Source: Flavobacteriaceae bacterium (GTDB taxonomy: Bacteria > Bacteroidota > Bacteroidia > Flavobacteriales > Flavobacteriaceae). From it: a stretch of 64,000 nucleotides of DNA. Location of the stretch: contig JAKISG010000001.1 in assembly GCA_021648755.1 (NCBI GenBank), positions 62,001 through 126,000 on the forward strand, given 5' to 3'. Positions within the stretch are counted from its first letter, which is position 1; each line of letters opens with the position of its first letter. Below the pieces are notes generated by a model. That model saw nothing but the letters and a program-made list of their open reading frames with translations, made no database searches and was not told the origin of the DNA. Shown in pieces: positions 52,637-62,017 of the stretch. A program made the translations under genes and the position numbers.

Positions 52637-52852
52637 ATGGCAAAGCAACCAGCAATAGAGCAAGATGGCGTAATTACGCAAGCATTATCAAATGCAATGT
52701 TTCGTGTAGAACTAGAAAACGGTCACATTGTTACTGCTCATATTTCTGGTAAAATGAGAAAATTTTATATTAAATTATTACCTGGAGATAAGGTAAAATT
52801 AGAAATGAGTCCATACGATTTATCCATAGCAAGAATAACGTATAGATATTAA
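52637..52852 (+). CDS. infA: Translation initiation factor IF-1
   Basis: A 71-residue OB-fold protein that blocks the A site during initiation. It has AIEQDGVITQALSNAMFRVE and ISGKMRKFYIKLLPGDKVKLE. It is the last gene before an internal promoter at 52887. Confidence 0.99.
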   Translation: MAKQPAIEQDGVITQALSNAMFRVELENGHIVTAHISGKMRKFYIKLLPGDKVKLEMSPYDLSIARITYRY

Positions 52853-52886
52853 TTAAAATAAATATTTTTTAGATGATATTTTTTTG

Positions 52887-52894
52887 TATTTTTG
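52887..52894 (+). promoter_or_regulatory. Predicted internal promoter (-7 element) before rpmJ
   Basis: TATTTTTG fits TAnnTTTG in the 75-bp infA-rpmJ gap, 33 bp before the rpmJ start. No clear -33 TTG was found. It could give the rpmJ-rpsM-rpsK-rpsD-rpoA-rplQ genes their own transcript. Confidence 0.5.
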
Positions 52895-52927
52895 CAAACT
52901 TATTATTTAGAAATAATACAAAAAGAG

Positions 52928-53044
52928 ATGAAAGTTAGAGCATCATTAAAAAAAAGAAGCGCAGATTGTATAATAGTGCGAAGAAAGGGTAGGTTATACG
53001 TAATTAATAAAAAAAATCCTAGATTTAAACAAAGACAAGGATAA
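52928..53044 (+). CDS. rpmJ: 50S ribosomal protein L36, zinc-independent form
   Basis: A 38-residue protein read directly from the sequence (MKVRASLKKRSADCIIVRRK, then GRLYVINKKNPRFKQRQG). Only one Cys (Cys14) remains of the zinc ribbon CxxC...CxxxxH, so this is the form that does not bind zinc. Stop is 2 bp before rpsM. Confidence 0.97.
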   Translation: MKVRASLKKRSADCIIVRRKGRLYVINKKNPRFKQRQG

Positions 53045-53046
53045 TT

Positions 53047-53421
53047 ATGGCAAGAATAGCAGGTATTGACATACCAAAAAATAAACGAGGAGTTATTTCT
53101 TTAACTTATATTTTTGGTGTAGGTAGAAGCAGATCTAAAGAAGTTTTAGTCGCTGCAAAAGTAGATGAAAATATAAAAGTTCAAGACTGGACTGATGATC
53201 AAATTGCGAATATTCGTGAAGAGATTGGTAAATTCACTATTGAAGGTGAATTACGTTCAGAAACTCAATTAAATAAAAAACGTCTAATGGATATTGGATG
53301 CTATAGAGGTGTTCGTCATCGTACAGGATTGCCATTGAGGGGTCAAAGAACTAAAAATAATTCTAGAACTAGAAAAGGTAAAAGGAAAACCGTTGCTAAT
53401 AAAAAAATAGCGAGTAGGTAA
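53047..53421 (+). CDS. rpsM: 30S ribosomal protein S13
   Basis: A 124-residue head protein contacting the P-site tRNA. It has ARIAGIDIPKNKRGVISLTY and the C-terminal RHRTGLPLRGQRTKNNSRTR. 26 bp before rpsK. Confidence 0.99.
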   Translation: MARIAGIDIPKNKRGVISLTYIFGVGRSRSKEVLVAAKVDENIKVQDWTDDQIANIREEIGKFTIEGELRSETQLNKKRLMDIGCYRGVRHRTGLPLRGQRTKNNSRTRKGKRKTVANKKIASR

Positions 53422-53447
53422 TAACTGCTCAAAAACCGTAAATTAAA

Positions 53448-53828
53448 ATGGCAAAAACAACAAAAAAACGTAAAGTTATTGTAGACGCATATGGCGAGGC
53501 TCATATTCACGCATCTTTTAATAACATAATCATTACTTTAACAAACAAAAGAGGAGATGTTATCGCTTGGTCATCAGCAGGTAAACAAGGTTTTAGAGGT
53601 TCTAAAAAGAATACACCTTATGCTGCTCAAACTGCTGCAGAAGACTGTGCTAAAGTAGCACATGAAGCAGGGTTACGTAAAGTAAAAGTATATGTAAAAG
53701 GGCCAGGTAATGGTAGAGAATCTGCAATCAGATCACTACACAATGCAGGTATAGAAGTTACAGAAATTATTGATGTAACACCAATGCCACATAATGGTTG
53801 TCGCCCAGCAAAAAGAAGAAGAGTTTAA
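53448..53828 (+). CDS. rpsK: 30S ribosomal protein S11
   Basis: A 126-residue platform protein. HIHASFNNIIITLTNKRGDV and the C-terminal PMPHNGCRPAKRRRV are diagnostic. A 172-bp gap follows before rpsD with a small stem-loop (TAACTT/AAGTTA, 53868-53883) and no gene. Confidence 0.99.
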   Translation: MAKTTKKRKVIVDAYGEAHIHASFNNIIITLTNKRGDVIAWSSAGKQGFRGSKKNTPYAAQTAAEDCAKVAHEAGLRKVKVYVKGPGNGRESAIRSLHNAGIEVTEIIDVTPMPHNGCRPAKRRRV

Positions 53829-54000
53829 AAAGAGTTGAAAAACAATAAATTTATGTTAGTTAATTGATAACTTGTAAAAGTTAAGCGAATTTAAAATTAA
53901 TAAACCTATAAAATTAGTGTTTTAGTACTTAAAATAATAAATATTAATACAAGATTATCGAAGGAGAATAGCCTTAATTCATAATCATAAAAACAAAAAA

Positions 54001-54606
54001 ATGGCAAGATATACAGGACCAAAAACAAAAATCGCTCGTAAATTTGGCGAAGCAATTTATGGAGAAGATAAATCTTTTGAAAAAAGAAATTTTCCTCCAG
54101 GACAACATGGTAATGCAAGGCGTAGAGGTAAAAAATCTGAATACGCAATGCAATTACAAGAAAAGCAAAAAGCAAAATATACGTACGGAATTTTAGAAAA
54201 ACAATTCCGTAATTTATTTAAAAAAGCATCAGCATCATCTGGTATTACAGGTGAAATTTTATTGCAACTTTGCGAATCACGTCTAGATAACATAGTTTAT
54301 AGAATGGGAGTTTCTCCAAGTAGAAATGGTGCAAGACAATTCGTATCTCATAGACACATTACAGTTAACGGTGAAATCGTTAGCATACCATCTTACCAAG
54401 TAAAAGAAGGTGATGTAATTGGAGTTCGTGAAAAATCAAAATCTTTAATCGCAATCCAAAATTCATTAGCGAACAATAGTTCTGTTTATGAATGGTTAAA
54501 TTTTAATATTGACACTATGACTGGTACTTTTGTAAAAACCCCAGAAAGAATTCAAATCCCAGAAAATATTAACGAACAATTTATTGTAGAGTTATACTCT
54601 AAATAA
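54001..54606 (+). CDS. rpsD: 30S ribosomal protein S4
   Basis: A 201-residue assembly initiator. KRNFPPGQHGNARRRGKKSE and the S4 domain SRLDNIVYRMGVSPSRNGAR are conserved; the N-terminal zinc cysteines are absent. In E. coli S4 represses the alpha operon; a 172-bp leader directly upstream would be the place to look here. Confidence 0.99.
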   Translation: MARYTGPKTKIARKFGEAIYGEDKSFEKRNFPPGQHGNARRRGKKSEYAMQLQEKQKAKYTYGILEKQFRNLFKKASASSGITGEILLQLCESRLDNIVYRMGVSPSRNGARQFVSHRHITVNGEIVSIPSYQVKEGDVIGVREKSKSLIAIQNSLANNSSVYEWLNFNIDTMTGTFVKTPERIQIPENINEQFIVELYSK

Positions 54607-54627
54607 TTAAAGCATATAGATAAATTT

Positions 54628-55620
54628 ATGGCAATTTTAAATTTTCAAAAACCAGATAAAGTAATATTAATTGATTCTACTGATTTTTCAGGAAGATTCG
54701 AATTCAGACCTTTAGAACCAGGCTTTGGTTTAACAGTTGGTAATGCCTTAAGAAGAGTTTTACTATCTTCTTTAGAAGGCTATGCAATTACTTCAATCAG
54801 AATGGAAGGTGTAGAACATGAATTTTCTACCCTAAAAGGTGTCGTAGAAGATGTAACCGAAATGATTTTAAATTTAAAACAAGTACGTTTTAAAAGACAA
54901 ATAGACGATACAGATAACGAAACAGTATCTATTTCTGTAAAAGGACAAGAACAACTAACAGCAGGAGATTTTCAAAATTTTATTTCAGGGTTCCAAGTAT
55001 TAAATCCAGAATTGGTAATTTGTAATATGGAAAAATCTGTAGAGATAGAAATGGACCTTACCATTGAAAAAGGTAGAGGCTTTGTTTTGGCAGAAGAAAA
55101 TAAAAAAGTATCTGCAGCATTAGGTACTATTTTTATAGACTCTATATATACGCCAATAAGAAATGTAAAATATGCAGTTGAAAACTTTAGAGTAGAACAA
55201 AAAACGGATTACGAAAAATTAATTTTTGATATTGAAACAGACGGTTCAATAAATCCACAAGACGCTCTAACAGACGCAGCAAGAATATTAATTCACCATT
55301 TTATGTTATTTTCTGATGAAAGAATTACTTTAGAAGAAGATGAAATCGCTCAAACAGAAACTTATGATGAAGAATCACTTCACATGAGACAGTTATTAAA
55401 AACAAGATTAGTTGATATGGACTTATCTGTAAGAGCACTAAACTGTTTAAAAGCAGCAGAAGTTGATACCTTAGGCGATTTAGTATCATTTAATAAAAAT
55501 GACTTAATGAAATTTAGAAATTTTGGTAAAAAATCACTTACAGAATTAGATGAATTAGTTAACGTTAAAGGCTTAACTTTCGGAATGGATTTAAGTAAAT
55601 ATAAATTAGACAAAGACTAA
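54628..55620 (+). CDS. rpoA: DNA-directed RNA polymerase subunit alpha
   Basis: A 330-residue protein. The N-terminal assembly domain (about 1-235) has LEPGFGLTVGNALRRVLLSS and the C-terminal DNA-binding domain (about 255-320) has LNCLKAAEVDTLGDLV and LMKFRNFGKKSLTELDEL. 21 bp after rpsD, 61 bp before rplQ. Confidence 0.99.
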   Translation: MAILNFQKPDKVILIDSTDFSGRFEFRPLEPGFGLTVGNALRRVLLSSLEGYAITSIRMEGVEHEFSTLKGVVEDVTEMILNLKQVRFKRQIDDTDNETVSISVKGQEQLTAGDFQNFISGFQVLNPELVICNMEKSVEIEMDLTIEKGRGFVLAEENKKVSAALGTIFIDSIYTPIRNVKYAVENFRVEQKTDYEKLIFDIETDGSINPQDALTDAARILIHHFMLFSDERITLEEDEIAQTETYDEESLHMRQLLKTRLVDMDLSVRALNCLKAAEVDTLGDLVSFNKNDLMKFRNFGKKSLTELDELVNVKGLTFGMDLSKYKLDKD

Positions 55621-55636
55621 TAGTCTTTACTCAATA

Positions 55637-55666
55637 ATCTTTGGTTTTTAAAATAAAACCAAAGAT
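55637..55666 (+). promoter_or_regulatory. 12-bp stem-loop between rpoA and rplQ
   Basis: ATCTTTGGTTTT (55637-55648) pairs perfectly with AAAACCAAAGAT (55655-55666) around a 6-base loop; outer GTCTTT and AAAGAC arms extend it. It is not followed by T residues, so it may set relative rpoA and rplQ expression or be an RNA processing site rather than a terminator. Confidence 0.5.
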
Positions 55667-55681
55667 AAAAGACAAAAGAAA

Positions 55682-56149
55682 ATGAGACACGGAAAGAAAT
55701 TTAATCATTTAAGTAGAAAAACAGCGCATAGAAAGGCAATGTTATCTAATATGGCATGCTCTATTATAGAACATAAACGCATCAATACAACTTTAGCAAA
55801 AGCAAAAGCAGTAAGACAATATATTGAGCCATTATTAACAAAATCAAAAAAAGATACAACACATAATAGACGTATTGTATTTAAATATTTAAAGAGAAAA
55901 GAAATAATAACTGAACTTTTTAGAGAAGTGGCCGTTAAGATTGCAGATAGACCAGGAGGTTATATTAGAATTATTAAGTTAGGAAACAGACAAGGTGATA
56001 ACGCATCTATGGCAATGGTAGAATTAGTTGATTATAACGAAGTTTATAACCCTAACTCTAAAAAGAAAAAGAAAACTAGAAGAAGAGGAGGTAATAAAGC
56101 AGTTGCTACTGCGCCAGTTCAAACCCCTAACTCTAAAGAAGAAGAATAA
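55682..56149 (+). CDS. rplQ: 50S ribosomal protein L17
   Basis: A 155-residue protein. MRHGKKFNHLSRKTAHRKAM is diagnostic. After residue 120 it has a basic and then low-complexity tail (NSKKKKKTRRRGGNK and PNSKEEE) longer than in E. coli (127 residues), as seen in other Bacteroidota. Last gene of the supercluster; the terminator follows at 56176. Confidence 0.99.
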   Translation: MRHGKKFNHLSRKTAHRKAMLSNMACSIIEHKRINTTLAKAKAVRQYIEPLLTKSKKDTTHNRRIVFKYLKRKEIITELFREVAVKIADRPGGYIRIIKLGNRQGDNASMAMVELVDYNEVYNPNSKKKKKTRRRGGNKAVATAPVQTPNSKEEE

Positions 56150-56175
56150 GATGTTAATAAACATTAATTAATTAT

Positions 56176-56215
56176 AAAAAGATAAACTATTATTTAGTTT
56201 ATCTTTTTTTATTTT
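56176..56215 (+). terminator. Intrinsic terminator of the ribosomal supercluster
   Basis: AAAAAGATAAACTA (56176-56189) and TAGTTTATCTTTTT (56195-56208) form a perfect 14-bp stem with a 5-base loop, and the T run continues. The sequence TATTTTTG at 56210-56217 fits a -7 element, so the promoter of carA may begin in the terminator's tail. Confidence 0.85.
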
Positions 56216-56285
56216 TGACAATTAATTGTACCTCCAGTTAATAAAAATGAATGAAGTCTTAAATAAATAAAATACTAATTCCCAA

Positions 56286-57371
56286 ATGGAAAATCAAAAA
56301 TCAGCAATAATCCTTTTAGAAGATGGTGCAATTTTTAAAGGTAAATCCATAGGAATAAATGGTACTGCTTTTGGAGAAATTTGTTTTAATACAGGCATGA
56401 CAGGTTATCAAGAAATTTTTACAGACCCATCGTATTATGGACAGTTAATGATTGCAACAAATGCACATATTGGTAACTATGGTACTAATGAAGATGAAAT
56501 AGAATCAGATAAAATTCAAATTTCAGGGTTAATTTGTAGAAATTTTAGTTTTAATTATTCAAGACATAATGCAAATCAATCTTTGTTTGATTTCTTGAAG
56601 AAACAAAACCTAGTTACAATTACCGAAGTAGATACAAGAGCACTAGTAAGTTATATTCGTGATAAAGGAGTGATGAATGCTATTATTTCTACAGAAACCG
56701 ATATAGATAAGTTAAAAAAAGAACTGACCAAAGCACCAAATATGAATGGCTTAGAATTGGCCTCAAAAGTAACTACAAAAAAAACCTATTTTATTGGTAA
56801 TGAAAATGCTAAATATAAAATTGCAGTATTAGATTTAGGTATTAAAAAGAACATAATTAGGAACTTTATAAAAAGAGATTGTTACGTAAAAGTATTTCCG
56901 TATAATACAACTTTCAAAGAAATGAGTGCTTTTAAACCTGATGGATATTTTTTATCTAACGGTCCAGGAGACCCAGAACCATTAATTGAGGCACAAATAC
57001 TAACCAAAGAAATAATTAAAAGAAATTTACCGCTGTTTGGTATTTGTTTAGGGCATCAAATAATTGCACTAGCAAACGGAATAAAAACCTATAAAATGCA
57101 TAATGGCCATCGCGGAATTAATCACCCGGTAAAGAACTTAATTACAGGTAAAGCCGAAATTACTTCACAAAATCATGGATTTGTAGTAGATAGAAAAGAA
57201 GTTGAAGATCATAATGATTTTGAAGTCACACACTTACACTTAAATGACAACACTTTAGCAGGAATGCAAATGAAAAATAAAAATTGCTTCTCCGTACAAT
57301 ATCATCCAGAAGCAAATCCAGGACCTCACGATTCTACTTACCTATTTGATGAGTTTATGAAGAGATTGTAA
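56286..57371 (+). CDS. carA: Carbamoyl-phosphate synthase small subunit
   Basis: A 361-residue glutaminase subunit that supplies ammonia to CarB for carbamoyl phosphate, a precursor of arginine and pyrimidines. The N-terminal half (LEDGAIFKGKSIGINGTAFG) is the CarA-specific domain. The class I amidotransferase domain has the nucleophile Cys in LFGICLGHQ and the His-Glu pair in YHPEANPGP. carB is not adjacent. The position between rplQ and eno is the usual one in flavobacteria (from memory). Confidence 0.97.
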   Translation: MENQKSAIILLEDGAIFKGKSIGINGTAFGEICFNTGMTGYQEIFTDPSYYGQLMIATNAHIGNYGTNEDEIESDKIQISGLICRNFSFNYSRHNANQSLFDFLKKQNLVTITEVDTRALVSYIRDKGVMNAIISTETDIDKLKKELTKAPNMNGLELASKVTTKKTYFIGNENAKYKIAVLDLGIKKNIIRNFIKRDCYVKVFPYNTTFKEMSAFKPDGYFLSNGPGDPEPLIEAQILTKEIIKRNLPLFGICLGHQIIALANGIKTYKMHNGHRGINHPVKNLITGKAEITSQNHGFVVDRKEVEDHNDFEVTHLHLNDNTLAGMQMKNKNCFSVQYHPEANPGPHDSTYLFDEFMKRL

Positions 57372-57526
57372 TTAATGATAATGAGATGCTATCCTAATAT
57401 AACCAAATAATAGTAAAAATCAAGCACAAGAAAATAATTTCACACAAAATTATAATTATCTTACCTGCTTTTTGACAATCAATAAAGAATAATAAATAAA
57501 AACCTTTTTTTAAAGAAAAATTATAA

Positions 57527-58819
57527 ATGAGCATAATAATAGAAATACACGCAAGGCAAATTTTTGATTCAAGAGGCAACCCAACAATAGAAGTAGATGT
57601 AGTTACTGAAAACGGAATATTAGGTAGAGCAGCAGTTCCATCAGGAGCATCAACAGGAGAGCATGAGGCTGTAGAATTACGAGATGGAGGAGAAGATTAT
57701 ATGGGAAAATCCGTTTTTAAAGCCCTAAAAAATATAAATCAAATTATGGCAGAAAAATTAATAGGAATGTCTGTATTTGAACAAAATAAGATAGATAATT
57801 TAATGATTGCTTTAGACGGTACACTAAACAAAGCAAAACTAGGAGCAAATGCCATTTTAGGAGTTTCTCTAGCAGTAGCAAAAGCAGCAGCTAATGAAAT
57901 GGGAATGCCGTTATACAGGTATATAGGAGGTGTTTCTGCAAATACCTTACCTGTACCCATGCTAAATATTATAAACGGAGGCTCACATTCAGATGCACCC
58001 ATAGCATTTCAAGAATTTATGATTATGCCAGTTGGAGCAGAGAACTTTACAGAGGCATTAAAAATGGGCTCCGAAATATTTCATAATTTAAAAAAAATAC
58101 TTCAAAACAGAAACTTAAGTACAGCAGTTGGTGACGAAGGAGGTTTTGCACCAAATTTTAAAGGAACAGAAGACGCATTAGATACCATTTTAAGCGCTAT
58201 AAAAAAAGCAGGTTATAAAGTAGGTAGCGAAATAATGTTAGCCTTAGATTGTGCAGCCTCAGAATTTTTTATTGACGGTAAATACGATTACACCAAATTT
58301 GAAGGCAAATCAGGAATAATAAGAACATCCGAAGAACAAGTAAATTATTTAGCAGAACTAACTTCAAAATACCCTATAATTTCTATAGAAGACGGTATGG
58401 ATGAAAACGATTGGAAAGGTTGGAACTACCTTACCCGTAAAATTGGAACTAAAGTACAGATTGTAGGTGACGACTTATTTGTAACTAATGTAGAACTCTT
58501 AGCAAGAGGAATAAAAGAAAACTCTGCTAATTCTATTTTAATAAAATTAAACCAAATAGGTACATTAACCGAAACAATTGCTGCCGTAAATATGGCAAAA
58601 AAAGCAGGCTATACAAGTATAATCTCACACCGTTCTGGAGAGACCGAAGATACCACTATTGCAGATTTAGCGGTTGCATTAAATACAGGTCAAATTAAAA
58701 CAGGTTCAACCTCAAGAACAGATCGTATTGCAAAATACAATCAGTTATTGCGTATTGAAGAAGAATTAGGAAATACAGCATATTACCCCAAAGAAAAAGC
58801 CTTTAACCTAAAATTATAA
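57527..58819 (+). CDS. eno: Enolase
   Basis: A 430-residue glycolytic enzyme that interconverts 2-phosphoglycerate and phosphoenolpyruvate. It has HARQIFDSRGNPTIEVDV at the start, the Glu of GDEGGFAP, the metal ligands in LALDCAASEF, SIEDGMDE and VGDDLFVTN, and the catalytic Lys in ILIKLNQIGTLTET. The 155-bp gap upstream holds no gene. Its own promoter is not obvious. Confidence 0.99.
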   Translation: MSIIIEIHARQIFDSRGNPTIEVDVVTENGILGRAAVPSGASTGEHEAVELRDGGEDYMGKSVFKALKNINQIMAEKLIGMSVFEQNKIDNLMIALDGTLNKAKLGANAILGVSLAVAKAAANEMGMPLYRYIGGVSANTLPVPMLNIINGGSHSDAPIAFQEFMIMPVGAENFTEALKMGSEIFHNLKKILQNRNLSTAVGDEGGFAPNFKGTEDALDTILSAIKKAGYKVGSEIMLALDCAASEFFIDGKYDYTKFEGKSGIIRTSEEQVNYLAELTSKYPIISIEDGMDENDWKGWNYLTRKIGTKVQIVGDDLFVTNVELLARGIKENSANSILIKLNQIGTLTETIAAVNMAKKAGYTSIISHRSGETEDTTIADLAVALNTGQIKTGSTSRTDRIAKYNQLLRIEEELGNTAYYPKEKAFNLKL

Positions 58820-59035
58820 TTATTCAATAAACCTAGGCAAACTCAAAAAATACCTCTGTAAAATAAAACCCTTAGAACATATATTGTTAATAGTAGGATT
58901 TTACCTTAAAAGAAAAACCTAAATACTTTACAGTAAATTCAGTTAATAAAAAACACTAATTTATACACTAATATTTCTGAATAAATTGTAAATTAGTACC
59001 GTCGATTTCGGCAAGAAAAATCAAATAAAAATACA

Positions 59036-60322
59036 ATGTCAGACATAGCAATTTTAGAAGTAGATGGAAAAAAATACGAGTTTCCAATCATTAGAGGTAC
59101 AGAAGGTGAAGTAGCCATAGACCTCAAAACATTAAGAGGTGTTACAGGTGGAGTAATTACATTAGATCCAGGTTTTAAAAATACAGGTTCTTGTGTAAGT
59201 GCCATTACTTTTTTAGATGGCGAAAAAGGAATTTTACGCTATCGAGGTTACGGTTTAGAAGATTTAGCTACAAATTCTAATTTTTTAGAAGTTACTTATT
59301 TAACCATCTTTGGAGAATTACCAACCAAAAAAGAATTTAAAAGATTTGAAGAAACAATCAAATCTAACTCTATGGTTAATGAAGAAATGAAAGATATTAT
59401 AGATGGATTTCCTAAAAATGCACACCCAATGGGTATTTTATCTTCATTAACATCCGCTTTAACGGCATTTGACCCAAAATCAGTAAATGTAGAAGATGAA
59501 GAAGAAATGTTTCAAGCAATTTGTAAAACAATGTCTAAAATACCAGTTTTAGCAGCTTGGGCTCATAAAAAGAATTTAGGACACCCAATGAATTACTCTA
59601 ATAATAATTTAAGTTATATAGAAAATGTTTTAGAAATGTTATTTAAAATCCCGACAGAATCCTATAAACTAAGCCCTAAAGTAGTAAACGCTTTGGATCA
59701 ATTATTAATATTACATATAGATCACGAACAAAATTGCTCTACTTCTACCGTAAGAATTGTAGGGTCTGCACATGCAGGTTTATTTGCCTCTATTGCAGCT
59801 GGAGTTTCTGCACTTTGGGGGCCTTTGCACGGTGGTGCAAATCAAGCAGTTATTGAAATGCTTAAAGATATTCAAAAAGATGGAGGTGATGTTGAGAAAT
59901 ATATTTTAAAAGCAAAAGATAAAAATGACCCATTTAGATTAATGGGTTTTGGGCATAGAGTTTATAAAAACTTTGACCCAAGAGCAAAAATAATAAAAAA
60001 AGCAGCAGATGAAGTTTTAGAAGACCTAGGTATAGATGATCCTATTTTGGATATTGCAAAAAGACTAGAAGAAACGGCATTAAAAGATGCATATTTTGTA
60101 AAAAGAAAATTATACCCTAACGTAGATTTTTACTCAGGTATAATTTATCGAGCATTAGGAATACCAACAAAAATGTTTACCGTAATGTTTGCGATTGGTC
60201 GTTTACCAGGTTGGATTGCGCAATGGAGAGAAATGCGTTTAAATAAAGAACCAATTGGTCGTCCAAGACAATTGTATATTGGCGAAAATCAAAGAAGTTT
60301 TGTTGCAATGTCTGAGAGATGA
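59036..60322 (+). CDS. gltA: Citrate synthase
   Basis: A 428-residue enzyme of the long (type II, NADH-sensitive in Proteobacteria) form that condenses acetyl-CoA with oxaloacetate. The catalytic residues are in GPLHGGANQAV, GFGHRVYKNFDPRA and VDFYSGIIYRALG. It begins MSDIAILEVDGKKYEFPIIR. The 216-bp upstream region contains TAAATTAG at 58988-58995, a seven-of-eight match to a -7 element, and no gene. Confidence 0.98.
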   Translation: MSDIAILEVDGKKYEFPIIRGTEGEVAIDLKTLRGVTGGVITLDPGFKNTGSCVSAITFLDGEKGILRYRGYGLEDLATNSNFLEVTYLTIFGELPTKKEFKRFEETIKSNSMVNEEMKDIIDGFPKNAHPMGILSSLTSALTAFDPKSVNVEDEEEMFQAICKTMSKIPVLAAWAHKKNLGHPMNYSNNNLSYIENVLEMLFKIPTESYKLSPKVVNALDQLLILHIDHEQNCSTSTVRIVGSAHAGLFASIAAGVSALWGPLHGGANQAVIEMLKDIQKDGGDVEKYILKAKDKNDPFRLMGFGHRVYKNFDPRAKIIKKAADEVLEDLGIDDPILDIAKRLEETALKDAYFVKRKLYPNVDFYSGIIYRALGIPTKMFTVMFAIGRLPGWIAQWREMRLNKEPIGRPRQLYIGENQRSFVAMSER

Positions 60323-60338
60323 TTGCGTTGAAATAAAA

Positions 60339-60363
60339 AGTCTTTGATTTTAAAATAAAGACT
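60339..60363 (+). terminator. Stem-loop after gltA
   Basis: AGTCTTT (60339-60345) pairs with AAAGACT (60357-60363), with a self-complementary ATTTTAAAAT core in the loop. It starts 17 bp after the gltA stop. It lacks a T tail, so it may only weaken read-through into the arginase gene. Confidence 0.4.
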
Positions 60364-60389
60364 AAAAAACGGACATCTAAAAATCTTAA

Positions 60390-61352
60390 ATGAATTCAAT
60401 TAAAATAATAAAAAACCGTTCAGATGTTGGCGCAGGAACTCGTGGCTCAGATATGGGAATTGACGCCATAGAGATTGCCGCTATAAATATTGAAAATCAA
60501 TTTTTTAACAATTACCAATACGAAGATGTAATTACAACAAACGAATCAGTTTATAATAAAGTAAACAATACTTTTGCAAGACGAATTTCTAGCGTATTAA
60601 AACAATGCCAACGCTTAAGTAATCATGTGCAAGTTAATCTACAAGAAGGTAGATTCCCTTTAGTGCTATCTGGCGACCACTCTTCTGCTTTAGGTAGTAT
60701 TAGTGGAGTTAAAGCAGCATTTCCATCTAAAAAAGTTGGGGTAGTTTGGATAGACGCACATGCAGATATTCATTCGCCCTATACCTCACCTTCAGGTAAT
60801 ATTCACGGTATGCCTTTGGCCGCCGCCTTAGCAGATGATAATTTAGACTTTCAGATAAATGAAGTCTCTAGAGAAACTGAAGATCTATGGGAAAGAATGA
60901 AAAATATAACTGTACCAGAAGCCAAAATAGTTGCTAATAATTTAGTATATTTTGGAGTTCGTGATACTGAAAAACCAGAAGATGCCCAAATAGATAAATT
61001 AAAAATAAAAAATTATAAAGTTGCAGAAGTTCGCTTTCGGGGCTTAAAAACTTGTGTAGATGAAGCTTTAGAAAGACTATCCGATTGCGATGTAATTTAC
61101 ATCTCCTTTGATGTAGATAGTATGGATTGTAACATGATTTCTTACGGAACAGGAACACCAGTACCAAAAGGCTTTGATCAATTTGAAATTATCGAAATCA
61201 TCCATCAATTCATGAAATCTAAAAAAGTAGTCTGTATAGAATTTGTAGAAGTAAATCCTTTGTTAGACTTAAAAGGAAATAAAATGGCAGAAGTTGCTTT
61301 TGAAATTTTAGAACAAGTTGCTTTAAAGATAGAAAAGATAATTTTAAAATAG
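60390..61352 (+). CDS. Arginase-family ureohydrolase
   Basis: A 320-residue enzyme of the arginase/agmatinase/formiminoglutamase family. The dimanganese ligands are present: SGDHS with His97, DAHAD at 122-126 and SFDVDSMD near 245. The stretch TSPSGNIHGMPLA after DAHADIHSP is that of true arginases, which split arginine into ornithine and urea, so arginase is the favoured call. A formimidoylglutamase cannot be fully excluded. There is no urease or ornithine gene nearby. It is 67 bp downstream of gltA, separated by a stem-loop. Confidence 0.85.
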   Translation: MNSIKIIKNRSDVGAGTRGSDMGIDAIEIAAINIENQFFNNYQYEDVITTNESVYNKVNNTFARRISSVLKQCQRLSNHVQVNLQEGRFPLVLSGDHSSALGSISGVKAAFPSKKVGVVWIDAHADIHSPYTSPSGNIHGMPLAAALADDNLDFQINEVSRETEDLWERMKNITVPEAKIVANNLVYFGVRDTEKPEDAQIDKLKIKNYKVAEVRFRGLKTCVDEALERLSDCDVIYISFDVDSMDCNMISYGTGTPVPKGFDQFEIIEIIHQFMKSKKVVCIEFVEVNPLLDLKGNKMAEVAFEILEQVALKIEKIILK

Positions 61353-61380
61353 GCTAAAAAAAATAGTAGAATCTGCTAAA

Positions 61381-61827
61381 TTAAAATAAAAGAGCCACTT
61401 TTTTACATACAAACTCAAGTAATTTAGTATCATTTGCAGTAAATGAATTTAGTGTATGTGAATCAATATCTATCTGACCAATATTTTTTCCATTTTTAAA
61501 AATAGGAATCACAACTTCTGACTTTACCTCAATTCCGCATGAAATATAATTATCTTGCTTAGTGACATCTGGCACCATAAAATTTTCATTACTAATCGCA
61601 ACCTGTCCACAAATCCCTTTACCAAAAGGTATGATTGTATGTTCAGTAGATTTACCTGAAAATTGTGCTAACTTTAACTCGTTTTTGTTTCCGTTTTTAA
61701 AGTAAAACCCAACCCAATCGTAATACTTAATTTCTTTTTTTAATAAATCACAAATTTGCTGTAATTTTTCCTCATTTTTAACTAAAGTGTTTAATATGGA
61801 TACTATTTTTTGTTTTAAAATTTTCAT
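61381..61827 (-). CDS. GAF-domain protein, probable free methionine-(R)-sulfoxide reductase
   Basis: A 148-residue single GAF domain, the architecture of fRMsr, which reduces free methionine-R-sulfoxide. The segments YYDWVGFYF, FGKGICGQVA and EVVIPIF are typical. Cys73 and Cys97 are 24 apart, the spacing of two of the three conserved cysteines in the E. coli enzyme (94 and 118, as I recall); the position of the third has no Cys here, so activity may differ. It is convergent with the arginase gene across a 28-bp gap. Start ATG at 61827. Confidence 0.75.
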   Translation of the reverse strand: MKILKQKIVSILNTLVKNEEKLQQICDLLKKEIKYYDWVGFYFKNGNKNELKLAQFSGKSTEHTIIPFGKGICGQVAISNENFMVPDVTKQDNYISCGIEVKSEVVIPIFKNGKNIGQIDIDSHTLNSFTANDTKLLEFVCKKVALLF

Positions 61828-61965
61828 TTTAATTTTTTGTTGTAAATTCTGTTTTTAAATATGATGTTAATTTTAGTGATTAATAAGTATATAAGCTACA
61901 CTAAAACTTATTTTCGATACTCAAGGTCAAGGTAAACTAAATACTAAAATAGAATACAGGTTTAT

Positions 61966-61995
61966 TTTTGAATTAAAATACTTTCCGTAATTTTG
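61966..61995 (+). promoter_or_regulatory. Predicted promoter of xrtF
   Basis: TTTTG at 61966-61970, a 17-bp spacer and TAATTTTG at 61988-61995 form a full Bacteroidota-type promoter. Transcription would start near 62000, leaving only about 18 bp before the TTG start codon of xrtF. Confidence 0.65.
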
Positions 61996-62017
61996 GACAA
62001 ATATAAAAATCAATCTC

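Noticed and set aside
53961..53966. AAGGAG as a Shine-Dalgarno sequence for rpsD
   Set aside because: It is 35 bp before the start codon, too far to position a ribosome; an isolated match.
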